This document shows positions 1 through 10,208 of a stretch of 64,000 nt of DNA, one piece after another; position 1 is the first letter of the stretch, and each line of letters begins with the position of its first letter. The stretch covers positions 2,331,501 to 2,395,500 of the forward strand of contig LR590468.1 in the NCBI GenBank assembly GCA_901472505.1. Reading direction: 5' to 3'. The notes below the pieces were generated by a model that saw nothing but the letters and a program-made list of their open reading frames with translations, was not told the origin of the DNA and did not search any database. Made by a program: the position numbers and the translations under genes. This DNA is from Proteus vulgaris. GTDB taxonomy: Bacteria; Pseudomonadota; Gammaproteobacteria; Enterobacterales; Enterobacteriaceae.

Positions 1-848
1 CATCCACACTGTACATAGTACCCACACCTATTGGTAATCTGGGCGATATCACCCAGCGGGCACTTGATGTGCTGTCTCATGTCGATTTAATTGCTGCAGA
101 AGATACCCGTCATACAGGGCTTCTATTACAGCACTTTGCCATTAACGCACGTTTGTATGCGTTACATGATCATAATGAACAGCAAAAAGCAGATCAATTA
201 ATTAGCAAATTACAACAGGGGCTAAGTATCGCATTAGTCTCTGATGCAGGTACACCATTAATTAACGATCCTGGCTATCATTTAGTCAATCAATGTCGTA
301 AAAATGGCATAAATGTAGTGCCACTGCCTGGCGCTTGTGCTGCTATTACGGCACTTTCTGCTGCAGGGCTTCCTTCTGATCGTTTTTGTTATGAAGGTTT
401 TTTACCAGCAAAAACAAAAAGTCGCCAAGATTGCCTACGTGAATTGTCAGAAGAACCTCGTACATTGATTTTTTATGAATCAACACATCGGTTGTTAGAT
501 AGTTTAGCTGATATGGTGACAGTTTGGGGTGAAAATCGCTATGTAGTATTAGCGAGAGAGCTCACAAAAACGTGGGAAACTATTCAAGGTATGCCAGTAG
601 GTGAATTACTCAAATGGGTACTTGAAGATGAAAACCGCCGTAAAGGTGAGATGGTTCTCATTGTTGAGGGATATGAAAAACCGGTCGATAATGATTTTCC
701 CCCTGAGGTATTACGAACACTCGCGATTTTACAAAAAGAATTACCGCTGAAAAAAGCAGCCGCAGTGACAGCTGAAATTTATGGCGTGAAGAAAAATGCA
801 CTTTATAAACACGTTATTGAGCAAAATAGTGAAGCTCAAGACGAGTAA
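1..848 (+). CDS. rsmI: 16S rRNA 2'-O-methyltransferase RsmI, 5' end cut by window
   Basis: RsmI uses S-adenosylmethionine to methylate the 2'-hydroxyl of C1402 in 16S rRNA, a decoding-centre modification. The reading frame is open from base 3 and already contains the family motif [11 protein letters not shown], so only about a dozen N-terminal residues lie outside the window; the GTG at 69 is internal, not the start. Further family motifs are [14 protein letters not shown] and [11 protein letters not shown]. The protein aligns end to end with E. coli RsmI from memory, with no break. The stop codon is followed after about 20 bases by the rnpB promoter, so the two are separate transcription units. 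Confidence 0.95.
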   Translation, partial: STLYIVPTPIGNLGDITQRALDVLSHVDLIAAEDTRHTGLLLQHFAINARLYALHDHNEQQKADQLISKLQQGLSIALVSDAGTPLINDPGYHLVNQCRKNGINVVPLPGACAAITALSAAGLPSDRFCYEGFLPAKTKSRQDCLRELSEEPRTLIFYESTHRLLDSLADMVTVWGENRYVVLARELTKTWETIQGMPVGELLKWVLEDENRRKGEMVLIVEGYEKPVDNDFPPEVLRTLAILQKELPLKKAAAVTAEIYGVKKNALYKHVIEQNSEAQDE

Positions 849-871
849 AGTGATTTTTTAGCTTCTTTTGC

Positions 872-900
872 TATACATTTTCTATCAGAATCCCTATAAT
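872..900 (+). promoter_or_regulatory. Sigma-70 promoter of rnpB
   Basis: A perfect -10 box TATAAT (895-900) lies 17 bases after TATACA (872-877), which matches four of six -35 positions. Transcription would start about 8-10 bases downstream, exactly at the conserved 5' end of the RNase P RNA. Confidence 0.75.
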
Positions 901-909
901 CCGCACCCT

Positions 910-1284
<375 letters not shown>

Positions 1285-1290
1285 ATAAAA

Positions 1291-1326
1291 AACCCTCGAT
1301 TCACATTGTGTGTCGAGGGTTTTCTG
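1291..1326 (+). terminator. Rho-independent terminator after rnpB
   Basis: Stem AACCCTCGA / TCGAGGGTT (1291-1299 and 1313-1321) followed by TTTCTGCTTTT. It can also serve the convergent yhaK gene from the other strand, because A-rich sequence precedes it. Confidence 0.88.
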
Positions 1327-1351
1327 CTTTTAAGCCCATCTAAATTAATTA

Positions 1352-2056
1352 TCATGAGATAATATCAATAAATAAACCACGAAATTCAGCCGAGCTTTTC
1401 AATGTAATACTATGGCTATCTTGAATAAAAGCGCCATCGCCACACTGGATTTGTCCATTTTCTTGTGTTGATGTTTGCAAATAGGTGCCGCCTTTTATGG
1501 ATTGCAAAAAGCCTTTCTGTCCTTTTATTGGCAGTGTAATTTCATCGCCTGCTTGCAAATGAATATGATAAAGCCAAATAGTTTGCCTTAACATTAATGA
1601 ACCATCATCACCCGTAGGCGAAGCTAATAATTGATATTTTAAATTTTCATCTAATATCAATTTTTGTGAAGCTAAACTTTCTTGTTGTGGACAAGCATTT
1701 AGCCACAACTGGATACGGGTTAATGGCGTGTCTGGACTGCTATTTTTCTCAATATAAGTTTCTGTATTATGGGGTGAAATAAGTAAGCACTCATTTTCTT
1801 TTGCTGTGACTGTCCGTCCCATATTATCAAGGTATGTCGCTTCTCCTTGAAGAATAAGATTAACCACATCAACATGAGGATAAGTCTTTGCTTTAAATTC
1901 TGAATTTGGTGCAAGCACTTCTTGGTTAAGAACTCTTAGCGTGCCATAGTCTAAAAAATGAGGGTCAAAATAGTGGCCAAAGGAAAATGTGTAGCGAGCT
2001 TGTAGCCATCCATAATCCGCTTTACCACACTGTTGTGCTGTTCTGTATTTTATCAT
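1352..2056 (-). CDS. yhaK: Pirin family protein YhaK
   Basis: YhaK is a cytosolic bicupin of the pirin family; the E. coli protein is regarded as a redox-sensitive protein of unsettled function. The sequence follows E. coli YhaK closely: RTAQQCGKADYGWLQARYTF at the N-terminus, the cupin region with RVLNQEVLAP, LTRIQLWLNACPQ in the middle and CGDGAFI near the end. I chose the start at 2056 because homology begins at MIKYRTAQQ; an upstream ATG at 2095 would add 13 residues with no family counterpart. Neither has a strong ribosome binding site. The gene diverges from yhaJ across about 110 bases, so YhaJ is a plausible regulator (inference). Confidence 0.92.
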   Translation of the reverse strand: MIKYRTAQQCGKADYGWLQARYTFSFGHYFDPHFLDYGTLRVLNQEVLAPNSEFKAKTYPHVDVVNLILQGEATYLDNMGRTVTAKENECLLISPHNTETYIEKNSSPDTPLTRIQLWLNACPQQESLASQKLILDENLKYQLLASPTGDDGSLMLRQTIWLYHIHLQAGDEITLPIKGQKGFLQSIKGGTYLQTSTQENGQIQCGDGAFIQDSHSITLKSSAEFRGLFIDIIS

Positions 2057-2169
2057 AGCGGTATTTTTCGAGTAGATTATCAATATATTTATCATAGAGG
2101 TATGGACTGTCTATTGTTAGCAAGTTAATCTGGTGCCTATAATCAAATTATTTGATAGAGATAAGTATA

Positions 2170-3073
2170 ATGAGTAAAGACAAAGCCATTACATTGGAAT
2201 CTTTACGAGTCATGGATGCCATTGATCGTAGAGGGAGTTTTGCAGCAGCTGCTGATGAACTAAATCGAGTTCCATCGGCACTCAGTTATACCATGCAAAA
2301 ATTAGAAGAAGATTTAGACGTTGTCCTTTTTGACCGTTCTGGACATCGAACTAAATTTACCAATGTCGGTAGAATGTTGCTTGATAGAGGGCGCATACTG
2401 CTTGAGGCGGCTGATAAATTAACGTCAGATGCAGAAGCCTTAGCAAGAGGTTGGGAGCCACATATCACCATCGTTTGTGAAGCGCTTACACCGGCTTCTC
2501 GACTCTTTCCTTTAGTTGATAAATTAGCTGAAAAATCTAATACGCAACTTTCGTTAGTCACTGAAGTCTTAGCAGGGGCATGGGAAAGCTTAGAAAGCGG
2601 TAAATGTGATATTGTGATTTCACCCCGATATGCATTTTCGCACTTCATCTGAAATCAACTTTCGCCCTTTATACAATACCACCAGTGTTTACGTTGCCAG
2701 TCCAGATCACCCTATCCATAACGAGCCTGAACCATTAGCAGAAGAAACTCGCTTAAAATATCGGGGTATTGCAATTGCAGATACCGCAAGAGAACGCCCT
2801 GTTTTAACGGTCTTATTATTAGATAAACAACGTCGTTTAACGGTCAGTTCTATTGAAGATAAGCGCCGAGCGTTAATTGCAGGTTTAGGTGTGGCGACAA
2901 TGCCGATTGATTTAATTGAAGATGATATTAAAGAAGGGCGATTACGTGTTGTTGGCCCAGAATATCATCATGAAAATAATATTATTATGGCATGGCGAAG
3001 AGACAGCATGGGTGAAGCTAAATCGTGGTGTTTACGTGAAATACCTAAACTCTTTGCGAGCGATAAAAAATAG
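2170..3073 (+). CDS. yhaJ: LysR-type transcriptional regulator YhaJ, frame broken by +1 C
   Basis: YhaJ is a LysR-family DNA-binding regulator; E. coli YhaJ responds to aromatic compounds such as dinitrotoluene derivatives. The N-terminal winged helix-turn-helix reads GSFAAAADELNRVPSALSYT and the C-terminal effector domain ends with GVATMP and SMGEAKSWCLREIPKLF. The frame breaks at a run of four C's at 2623-2626: with three C's the protein reads on as SPDMHFRTSSEIN, exactly as in E. coli, and totals 300 aa (298 in E. coli). The first half alone would stop at 2652. The start is ATG 2170 by homology to MxKxxAxTLE; the upstream TTG at 2152 is not needed. I judge the extra C to be a sequencing error, but a real null allele is not excluded. 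Confidence 0.88.
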
Positions 3074-3130
3074 TTTTTGTACTTAAGTATTTTTATATTT
3101 TAGATATCGATAAAAATAGAGATGCGAATA

Positions 3131-3160
3131 TTAGGCGGAAGTCTCCGCCTAATTAAAAAT
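3131..3160. terminator. Hairpin terminator between yhaJ and the PAAR gene
   Basis: Perfect 9-bp stem TTAGGCGGA / TCCGCCTAA with the four-base loop AGTC, flanked by TTAAAAAT on one side and AT-rich sequence on the other. It lies between convergent genes, so it probably works in both directions. Confidence 0.7.
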
Positions 3161-3163
3161 AGA

Positions 3164-3433
3164 TCACTCCGCTGCCATTAAGACACAACCCTTTAAACAA
3201 CCGCATTGCACTTTATGCCCTTCTAACGCGACGGGAATATTGTTTATTTTCATCATGGTATCTCCCTCAATAATTTTGCCTTTTTGCTGACAAGCAGGGC
3301 AATAGACTTCATCGCCTAAACAGGCAATTTCATGTGTTTGTTTTGCTAATAAAGAACCGCTTAATACGGTTCCTTTAGTATCAGTTGTATCATTTTTTAA
3401 AATGATTTTTCTTCCTTGAATTGTGCTACGCAT
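3164..3433 (-). CDS. PAAR-domain protein, T6SS spike tip
   Basis: PAAR proteins form the sharp cone capping the VgrG trimer of the type VI secretion needle and help load effectors. The 89 aa protein is a bare PAAR unit: an N-terminal hydrophilic stretch, a GTVLSGS turn, GDEVYCPACQQKGKIIEGD, and the C-terminal GHKVQCGCLKGCVLMAAE. The glycine/cysteine-rich beta pattern and four cysteines in CxxC and CGC arrangement fit the family's metal-binding tip. It is the last gene of the hcp-vgrG operon, the same place idsF holds in the P. mirabilis ids operon. Base composition is higher in GC than the two AT-rich genes just upstream, typical of a core part beside exchangeable cargo. Confidence 0.8.
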   Translation of the reverse strand: MRSTIQGRKIILKNDTTDTKGTVLSGSLLAKQTHEIACLGDEVYCPACQQKGKIIEGDTMMKINNIPVALEGHKVQCGCLKGCVLMAAE

Positions 3434-3457
3434 GTTTAACGTTCTTTTTATTATTAA

Positions 3458-4102
3458 TTAATTCCCTGAGATTATTCCAAACTGCCAAGGAATTAGTTCT
3501 GGAAAATCTAATTTTCCATACCACTTTGGCCGTAATATATCTTGAAAACAACCTAACTCATCAATATATTGAGCTATTATACAGAGATAAGTAATAGCAC
3601 TTTTATTTATAGACAAAGGTTGAATATTTTTAATAGCATTATTAATAAATAGTTTTTTTTCCTTTTGCGATTCTTTAAATCGACAAAGAGGATCTTTAAA
3701 AACAAACTTATCAATCTCTTTTTCTAATGTTGATTGTCCAGTACTGATATAAAAGTAACTGTTTTTAACATCCTTAATAAAATAATCAGTATTTTCTTTT
3801 ACTATTAAATCTTTTTTAAGTCTGATTTTTTCTTGTAACCAAGATTGACTTTCTTTATTTCTATAAGTGATAACATTGTTCATGTTTATTTCTAATTTTT
3901 TATGAAAAAAAGATTTTTTATAAAACTGACCAAAATAAATCATTAATATAGTTTGAAAAACGCATAAATATTGGCTTGTACGATGTTGTTTATCAAAATA
4001 GTGATAATTGTTTTTCAAAATTTCCAATAGTGCTTTTTGTTTAATATTATAATAATCCAACACTAATTTATGCTCATCTTCAAGGAATTCTATTGCTTCC
4101 AT
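3458..4102 (-). CDS. Unknown 214 aa protein in T6SS operon, possible immunity protein
   Basis: I do not recognise a family. The protein is hydrophilic and Lys/Asn/Ile rich, looks mainly helical, and has no signal peptide; a hydrophobic patch YLCVFQTILMIYFGQF lies near residues 45-60. The gene is very AT-rich. It ends 24 bases before the PAAR gene and lies downstream of the effector and first immunity candidate, separated from the latter by about 156 bases. Cargo positions like this usually hold immunity genes or remnants of earlier effector-immunity pairs, so a second or orphan immunity gene is the best guess. No strong ribosome binding site precedes the ATG. Confidence 0.5.
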   Translation of the reverse strand: MEAIEFLEDEHKLVLDYYNIKQKALLEILKNNYHYFDKQHRTSQYLCVFQTILMIYFGQFYKKSFFHKKLEINMNNVITYRNKESQSWLQEKIRLKKDLIVKENTDYFIKDVKNSYFYISTGQSTLEKEIDKFVFKDPLCRFKESQKEKKLFINNAIKNIQPLSINKSAITYLCIIAQYIDELGCFQDILRPKWYGKLDFPELIPWQFGIISGN

Positions 4103-4258
4103 ATAAAATTACTGAAGAATGTTGTCCTTAATTATCTGTTTGCTTTTTGCTGTCAGTATCATTTTAGAACAAAAACCTTAGTTTAATTTTAATCAAGACT
4201 AAAATAATGTATGAATGACTTTTAGCTCTGGGGTTATTTTAATTAAATCATCTATAAT

Positions 4259-5153
4259 TTAATGATAAATTTCAGGCATAGTCTCTAACCAACCCACCAT
4301 ATCAGGACGATGATCATCGATAGCCATCGGTGTTTTTAATAATGGATGATCGATTATGGGGGTACTTAAGCCATGACGAGCACGAAAATTTTTCACGGCT
4401 TGATATTCAAAAGGCCAAGCAATGAGTATTTCCATATCAACTTCATAACCTGTTGCACTTTGCTCATTTTCATTATTTCGAAATAATGCTGACCACTGAA
4501 TATGCTTATCGCATAATTCTATTAACCATGGGATTAAAATTTCATCATTTTCACAATAAAGAGCTTCTTGGCAGAAGCGCTGATAGAAAGGATCAATCGG
4601 AATACCTGCACTTTCCCAATCAATAGTTTCCTTTTTTTCACTGGCTAACATTTCAATCGCTAGTACGCCTAATTTTTGAGGGCGCGTATACATGGGGAGC
4701 GAGTTTGCCATTTTACCTGATTGAATATTTTCTATTATTTTATCGTAACAAATTTCACTGAACTTAAAATAATTACAAGCAAAATTCATTAATAAGATTT
4801 CACCTTGTTCTGCAAGATTTAAAAAAATTCTTTTTCTATTAAAACAATTAAAATAATCCAAAATAAAATATATATTTTTATGATAAAAAAATCGCTCAAA
4901 AGAATATGGTACTTTATTTGTATTTTTATATATTTGATATATATCTATATAATAGAAATAGCACCGGACTCAATTTTTAAAATTGACATATATCTTATAT
5001 ATTTATCCTTGCGAGAATTATTATCATTTTGAATTTCCAAAACATTATCAATAATATCTTCATTAATTAACTTTTCAATATCAGAGACATCTCTAATTTT
5101 TTATTAACTACTTCTTTTTCAATGTATTTTAAAGCTTTATTGAGTCTAGTCAT
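4259..5153 (-). CDS. Putative immunity protein for the upstream nuclease effector, frame broken by two -1 indels
   Basis: The ATG at 5153 overlaps the last codons of the effector gene (shared AATGACTAG), the tight coupling typical of toxin-immunity pairs. Read with one extra A in the A-run at 5097-5102 (plus strand T-run) and one extra G near 4963-4966, the frame is continuous and gives about 298 aa. As given, only the 200 aa C-terminal portion from about 4861 is open. That part includes TRPQKLGVLAIEMLASEKK and IIDHPLLKTPM. The N-terminal half is mostly helical and Tyr/Asn/Lys rich. No signal peptide, as expected for a cytosolic inhibitor of a DNase. I do not recognise the family; the immunity role is inferred from position and overlap. 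Confidence 0.55.
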
Positions 5154-6074
5154 TTTTAAGATTCTCTATTATATAAAATTGATTATATTTATTGTTATTA
5201 GAAATATTAAATTTATTATCTATACCTACTGTTAATTTAAATCCAACCAAATTTTTCTCTTCGCAGGATTCAAGTATATTTAATAAAATTTTCCTTTCTT
5301 TTTTTCCTAAACTATATTCATTACTTCCTTGATAAAAAGATTCCTTAGCTAATAATGAATGTTTATTTATATTTTCAAAATAACTTTTTTGTATTTCACT
5401 AGCTTTTCCTCCTGTGGGCGTTGTGTTAGCACCAAATTTATCTTTCATCACTGTTTTTATTTCAAAAGTCACCCAATCTGGCGGAGGTGGAGTCGGCTCT
5501 ATCTTACAAATCAAATCTATTCCTTGTCCTTTTTTATTTTGCAATGCTATCATTTTTTCAGGATCAAAGCTTTTACCATATAAAGGGTTTAATATATCTG
5601 TATTGCCATTTTTAATCCTAGATTCTTTGTTAGCAAGTGGTGCTTTTCCACTTCTTGTTTTTAAAAATAACTTATCAAATAAGGTTCCCTTTTTAATTTC
5701 ATTAATAACGTGGCTTTCACCCACATACCCAACAAAGTGAGCCAACTTTAATGATGTGACGCCATCATAAAAAAGATTGGACTGTAATATCTTATTAAGA
5801 TCATGATGTGATTTTAAATTAATCTCTATGTGTCCAGTCACTCGATGCGTACTTCCCTTGGGTTTACCTTGGATACGTAAAATACATGAGCCATCCGCTT
5901 TGGGACCAAAACAAGTGACAATTGTATCATCAAAATGCGTTTGAAATGTTTTTCCTACCATTTTAAATTGAGTAATATTAACATCACCTAATTTTTTATT
6001 TCATCTTTATTTGTGACGCTGACATTAATAGAGTGAGTCTCATCATATTTGATAGGTCTTGGCTTATTAGCCAT
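5146..6074 (-). CDS. Predicted T6SS nuclease effector with PD-(D/E)XK-like motif, frame broken by -1 A
   Basis: The 3' half carries GQGIDLI followed 17 residues later by FEIKTV, the D...ExK arrangement of PD-(D/E)XK nucleases, used by several T6SS DNase toxins including P. mirabilis IdrD. Downstream GxKASEIQKS helices fit the same fold. The N-terminal ~110 residues, with GSCILRIQGKPKGSTHRVTG, are unassigned. The likely start is ATG 6074, preceded by AAAGGA; from there the frame runs MANKPRPIKYDETHS and stops early unless the A-run at 5992-5997 (plus strand T's) has one more base, which restores 309 aa. The open part alone starts at 5961. It follows the preceding gene by 20 bases and overlaps the next gene. 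DNase activity is inference from the motif. Confidence 0.6.
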
Positions 6075-6094
6075 AAATATAATCCTTTATATTT

Positions 6095-7287
6095 TTATTT
6101 ATTAATATCCATAATTTGAGGTTCCCCCGTAATTGAACTTACAGAAATCGCAGTTCCTAAACTCGTGCTTATTCCACTTGTTATTACTTGGGTTTTAACT
6201 TTCTTACCAAAACACATAAACATATTCATGGCATGATAGGTTGTGACAAAACCTTTAGTCTCACCTGTTTTCGAATCAAGATATTTCATTGAGTTTAATA
6301 AAACATTATATCCTTTATCATTATTATACCCCCATAAGGCAGAGGTATCTTCTATTAACTCATTTGTTGTATAGATTATATTAAATCCTTCCGCAATTAA
6401 TGGTAAAGCTCTAGCACCATTTTTAGCTAGCGTTAATACACCACCAATACCTGTTAATAAAAAGGCTATATCAACAACAATTGACTTTCCTAATTCTATT
6501 TTTTCTTTAACTTCTTGTTCTTTAATTTCAGAAATAATAAAAGAGACTAAATCACTGGCTAATTCATCGTAATCCTTTTCAGTTACCTTATCTTTTTTTC
6601 CTTTTCCTAACTCTAACCCTTGTATTATTAATTTAGGGGTAATTGTAATCGTTCGTTTTTTACTTTTATAATCAACATGAGATAACATAACATTTTTATA
6701 GCCAAGCAACATTTTGATTTCATCTTGTTGATCTATTGCACCATCAATACTGTCGAAGTCTTGTATTCCATGAACTTGAGTTCTTGTTAATTGAAAATCA
6801 ATTTTATAATGATATTTATTATATTTCGATTTCATTCCTTTATAGGTTAATCCGGCATCTTCTGGCCTTTCATTTGCAGGTATAAATGCAAGCATGAAAT
6901 TAAGAAAATCTTCAGTATTTTCGCCACCATCAGGATCAAAATGATTACGAATAGCTTCTTGTAATTTATCGTGACCTTTAATTCTTCTGCTATTAACCGT
7001 ATTTTAGGATCGAAGGAATCATCTTGGCTAACTTGGTCAACATAGGCCATTAAAGCATCAAGTGGGATACCTGTCGGCATAGTTTCATGCGCTAATTCTC
7101 CTGGAAATTGTTCACTTTCTACTTCTTCCCAATCTTCATCAAAAGGGCTACGAGAAAACTTATCTAATGCGTCAATAATGTTTTTATCGTCAGATAAAAA
7201 AACACCTTCTTTAATGTTATTTTCGCATGGCTGTGTTTCTATATTATTATTCACAGCTTCATCTTTAAATTTATCATCTAATGCCAT
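6095..7287 (-). CDS. Unknown ~397 aa T6SS operon protein with hydrophobic segment, frame broken by -1 A
   Basis: Two overlapping frames (7287-6847 and 6895-6095) join into one protein of about 397 aa if the A-run at 6977-6979 gains a base, giving EELKGHDKLQEAIRNHFDPD across the break. The start ATG has a good AAGGA box. The N-terminal 90 residues are acidic; residues about 265-300 contain a hydrophobic stretch, VDIAFLLTGIGGVLTLA, which could insert in membranes. No catalytic motif is evident. Its place after the DUF4123 chaperone and before the nuclease suggests either the translocation half of a two-gene effector or a second, pore-type effector. It may be the carrier for the nuclease; neither role is demonstrated. 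Confidence 0.5.
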
Positions 7288-7296
7288 TACATATCC

Positions 7297-7888
7297 TTAT
7301 TGTAATATTAAAATTTGGTTGGCTTTGATATCATCCGCTAAAATAAATAGGATATTATCCATAAATTGGATATAGTCCTTAACCGGTAGGTAAGGTAATA
7401 ATTTTTTTACTGTTAAGGGATCATAATATCTAAACATTAACCAGCTATTTGTTTCCCCATCAAAAACCTGATTAAACTTACGTAATTGATGTGATAATTC
7501 TTTTAAAGGAAATCGTGAAAATAAATAGATCCCGATGGGGTTTTCAATGCTATTATCAAATAGCCAATTGGTGAAAGGATGCTCTAAGTTTAACTTAACT
7601 AAATAAGGTGCATAGTAAGAATAGTTTTCAGCACTCTTTCCTTTCCCAAAGGCAACAGTGTTCTGTTTCAAATATATCAAGTAAAATAGCAATATCTGGT
7701 CTTTTTATTGCATCAATAATAGCCAAAACATGACTTTCAATAACTTCATTTCCCTTTATAATACGATTGTCGCCATAACGAGAAAAAGGAATGCCATTAA
7801 ATAAATACGATGTTATTTTTTTTAATTTATTTTCTTTATCAATATTTAATTCATAAGAAATAGAAGCTAAACGAGATACTTTACTCAT
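7297..7888 (-). CDS. DUF4123 T6SS effector chaperone, frame broken by +1 T
   Basis: DUF4123 proteins (Tap/TEC type, including IdsC) load an effector on to VgrG. The reconstructed 196 aa protein has an N-terminal DAIKRPDIAILL strand and the typical core SAENYSYYAPYLVKL, HPFTNWLF, GIYLFSRFPL, LRKFNQVFD and FRYYDPLTVKKLLPYL. The frame shifts at a T-run near 7670-7672; with one base fewer it continues DILKQNTVAFGKGK. As given, the 5' part (7888-7628) and the 3' part (7692-7297) are separate frames. The ATG overlaps the vgrG stop in ATGAGTAA, so the two are translationally coupled, and the next gene begins 9 bases later. Confidence 0.75.
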
Positions 7889-9590
7889 TATCTTTTGCTT
7901 CCTTCTTTATTTTTGCACAAACCTCACAAAAAGGAACACCTTCTTCTGTTGCTGCTGTTAATGCATTTATTTGATCAACACCTCCACCATCAATATTGAC
8001 CGATGAAGCATTAATTTTAATTGTTTGGCCTTTATCGTGATACCCATCTCGTCAATAATAATACTTCCACCTGAATCCGCTAATGTCAGTTTTTTCTCAG
8101 CATGAATAATATAAAGTGGTGATTGTGATAATAATTTAGTTTTAATTTCCTCATGCATATTGCCTTCAACTATTATTTTTTTCTGACCACCAATTTGAAT
8201 AAGTTGATCAGCAAAAATAATTGATTTCTTACTACTATTAATAACTTCTGTTTTATTTCGATCGATTTGAATTTCTTGATCTTGAGAAATATGAATAACA
8301 GAATTACGACCTATTTTTTCGTAATGATCTCTACCTACTTCTGTTCTTTTATCATTACCAATCTTTTCTTGTTGATCGACACCCACCTTTTTCTGACGAC
8401 TATGATTAATGGTATGAAATTCATCATTTAATACATGAGTGCGGTGATCCCTCTGCGCCACCGTTATCCGCAGAGGGTTGTACACCATGATGTGAAACGC
8501 TGATCACTTGCCAACGTGAATTCATACGTGCACTTGGATGATGGGTTAAGGTAAACACTTTGCCCGGCATTAACGCAAAACAGTTGGTACTTGCCGAGCC
8601 TGTTTGACGATAATTTTGAGATTGCTCATAACGCAATTGATTCAATGGCTGAGCTTCTGCCTCTTCTTGAAAACGGCCATAGCTTTCAAAAACAGGATGT
8701 TGCTGATGAACGTCACCCGTTGTGTTTTGCGATAACGGATAAGAAGGTCGTATTGGGTTATAGTCTTTATCAATACGCACATCACTGCATAAACGTTCGG
8801 TATAGCGCCATGTGGTAGCGGTGGTATCCGTAATATCCGTTTCCGCTTGTGGGTTATACGTCAGCGTGATCCCCGCCGTCATACCTAAATGATTGTCGCT
8901 ATAAAACAGTTTTGGCCCTTCTTCAAACCAAAAGTTGATCCCTTCTTCAAACGCTAAACGACACCAGAAAGCATAAGCAGATTCACGCTTTTGCGTGATA
9001 TAGCGACGAGTTTGATGCAGTTCGGGTTGATAGAACTGGTTGTCATATTTGATATGCGCTTCATCTAGCAATTGCTGAAGAATTTGAGGCACCGTTTTAT
9101 GTTGGAATATACGGCTGTCTTAATTAAGCGTCATCACCCACATTTCAGGGCGAATAACAAATTGATACCACGTTTTAACGCCGTCGGTGTTGCCTTGTTC
9201 GGCATTCGCCAGTAAGCCTTGAACCGTGCGGATTGTTTTACCGTCACGACTGACGGTTAATGATGAAGCCACACCTAATTGGTTGGCAAAATCAATATCA
9301 CGCTGCTCACTCACCGCGTGTATTGAAAGCGTGAAAAGCGCTGATAATCCTTCGTTTAAATCAAACTGAGTGACTTGAAAAGTGCTTTTAGGTAAATCGC
9401 CAATTTGGCAAGTAAACACTAACCCCGTATGAAGTAACCCCTTTCCTAGGGTTTCAAGTAATTCGCTGTATTTTTTAATGCGGGCTTGTTGTTCAGAGAA
9501 TGTCATCCCTATTTTGAAAGAGGGTGATGATGTCGGATCATCTAATACCAAACGGGGTTTAGGGGTATTGTTAGCGTCATTCGTTGACAT
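7881..9590 (-). pseudogene. vgrG: vgrG, decayed: nonsense codon, internal deletion, frameshift
   Basis: VgrG trimers form the T6SS spike. Three frames carry recognisable pieces. The N-terminal gp27-like part runs from ATG 9590 (GGGAG box) and is cut at 9122-9120, where TAA replaces an expected Gln codon; the same frame then continues DSRIFQHKTVPQIL through the spike base to GVQPSADNGGAEG near 8450. There the text jumps directly, out of frame, to DHRTHVLNDEFHTI, a sequence that normally follows the OB-fold about 250 residues later, so roughly 750 bases are missing. The C-terminal tail breaks again at 8024-8026 (-1 A) before VNIDGGGVDQ and ends at 7881, overlapping the next gene. No functional spike can be made from this copy. 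Confidence 0.85.
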
Positions 9591-9689
9591 AAAAGCTCCC
9601 ATTTAAATGTGACAAACACGCAATAAAAAAGACAAAAAATGCAGAGAACAATGGGCCCATGACAGAGCCCATAAATAAAGTGTGAAGAA

Positions 9690-10208
9690 TTAACCTTCGA
9701 GTGGCGCACGCCAGTCGTCAGAGCCAGATGTGCCTGCAACGGTGTGTTCCCAATCAATTTTGCGATAAGAAAGAGACACTTCGATCAGTTGAGTGAAGTC
9801 AGACTTAGTCGGATCTTGGCAGTGTGGCATTTGGCAATCGATATTGACGATAGTGGCATCAGTTAATGTGGTGGTGAAGAAATGCTCTTGCTTCCCTTCA
9901 ACCGAGGTGCGATACCATTTTAATGTGATTTTTGGCAACATTTCGCCCGAGGCTAATGCGTTATACAGCAGAGGAACCGCTTTGTTTAACGCCACCGTAA
10001 AACGGAAAGGTTTATGCGCACGTTGACCTGAAGGCTGACCTGATTGTGGATCAGTGGGCACAGTCACTACATGAGAGAATGCTTGCACCAGCATTTCATC
10101 TTCGTGGCCTTGAACATAAATATTTCCTACTGATTCAGCCGTAAATGCACCCGCAGTAATATTACCTTGGGTTTTTCCTTCAATGGAGATATAGCAGGGA
10201 GTTGGCAT
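9690..10208 (-). CDS. hcp: Hcp, T6SS tube protein
   Basis: Hcp hexamers stack into the inner tube of the T6SS needle and can carry small effectors. The 172 aa protein begins MPTPCYISIEGKTQGNITAG and contains QAFSHVVTVPTD, HKPFRFTVALNKAVPLLYNA and ITLKWYRTS, all standard Hcp family features, at the usual length. A strong AAGGAC box precedes the ATG. It is the first gene of the operon, 99 bases ahead of vgrG, the normal order of auxiliary hcp-vgrG effector operons. No sheath, baseplate or membrane-complex genes are in the window, so the apparatus must be encoded elsewhere. Confidence 0.93.
   Translation of the reverse strand: MPTPCYISIEGKTQGNITAGAFTAESVGNIYVQGHEDEMLVQAFSHVVTVPTDPQSGQPSGQRAHKPFRFTVALNKAVPLLYNALASGEMLPKITLKWYRTSVEGKQEHFFTTTLTDATIVNIDCQMPHCQDPTKSDFTQLIEVSLSYRKIDWEHTVAGTSGSDDWRAPLEG

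Noticed and set aside
9542..9757. 71-codon minus-strand frame overlapping hcp and vgrG
   Set aside because: Out-of-frame shadow spanning the end of hcp and start of vgrG.
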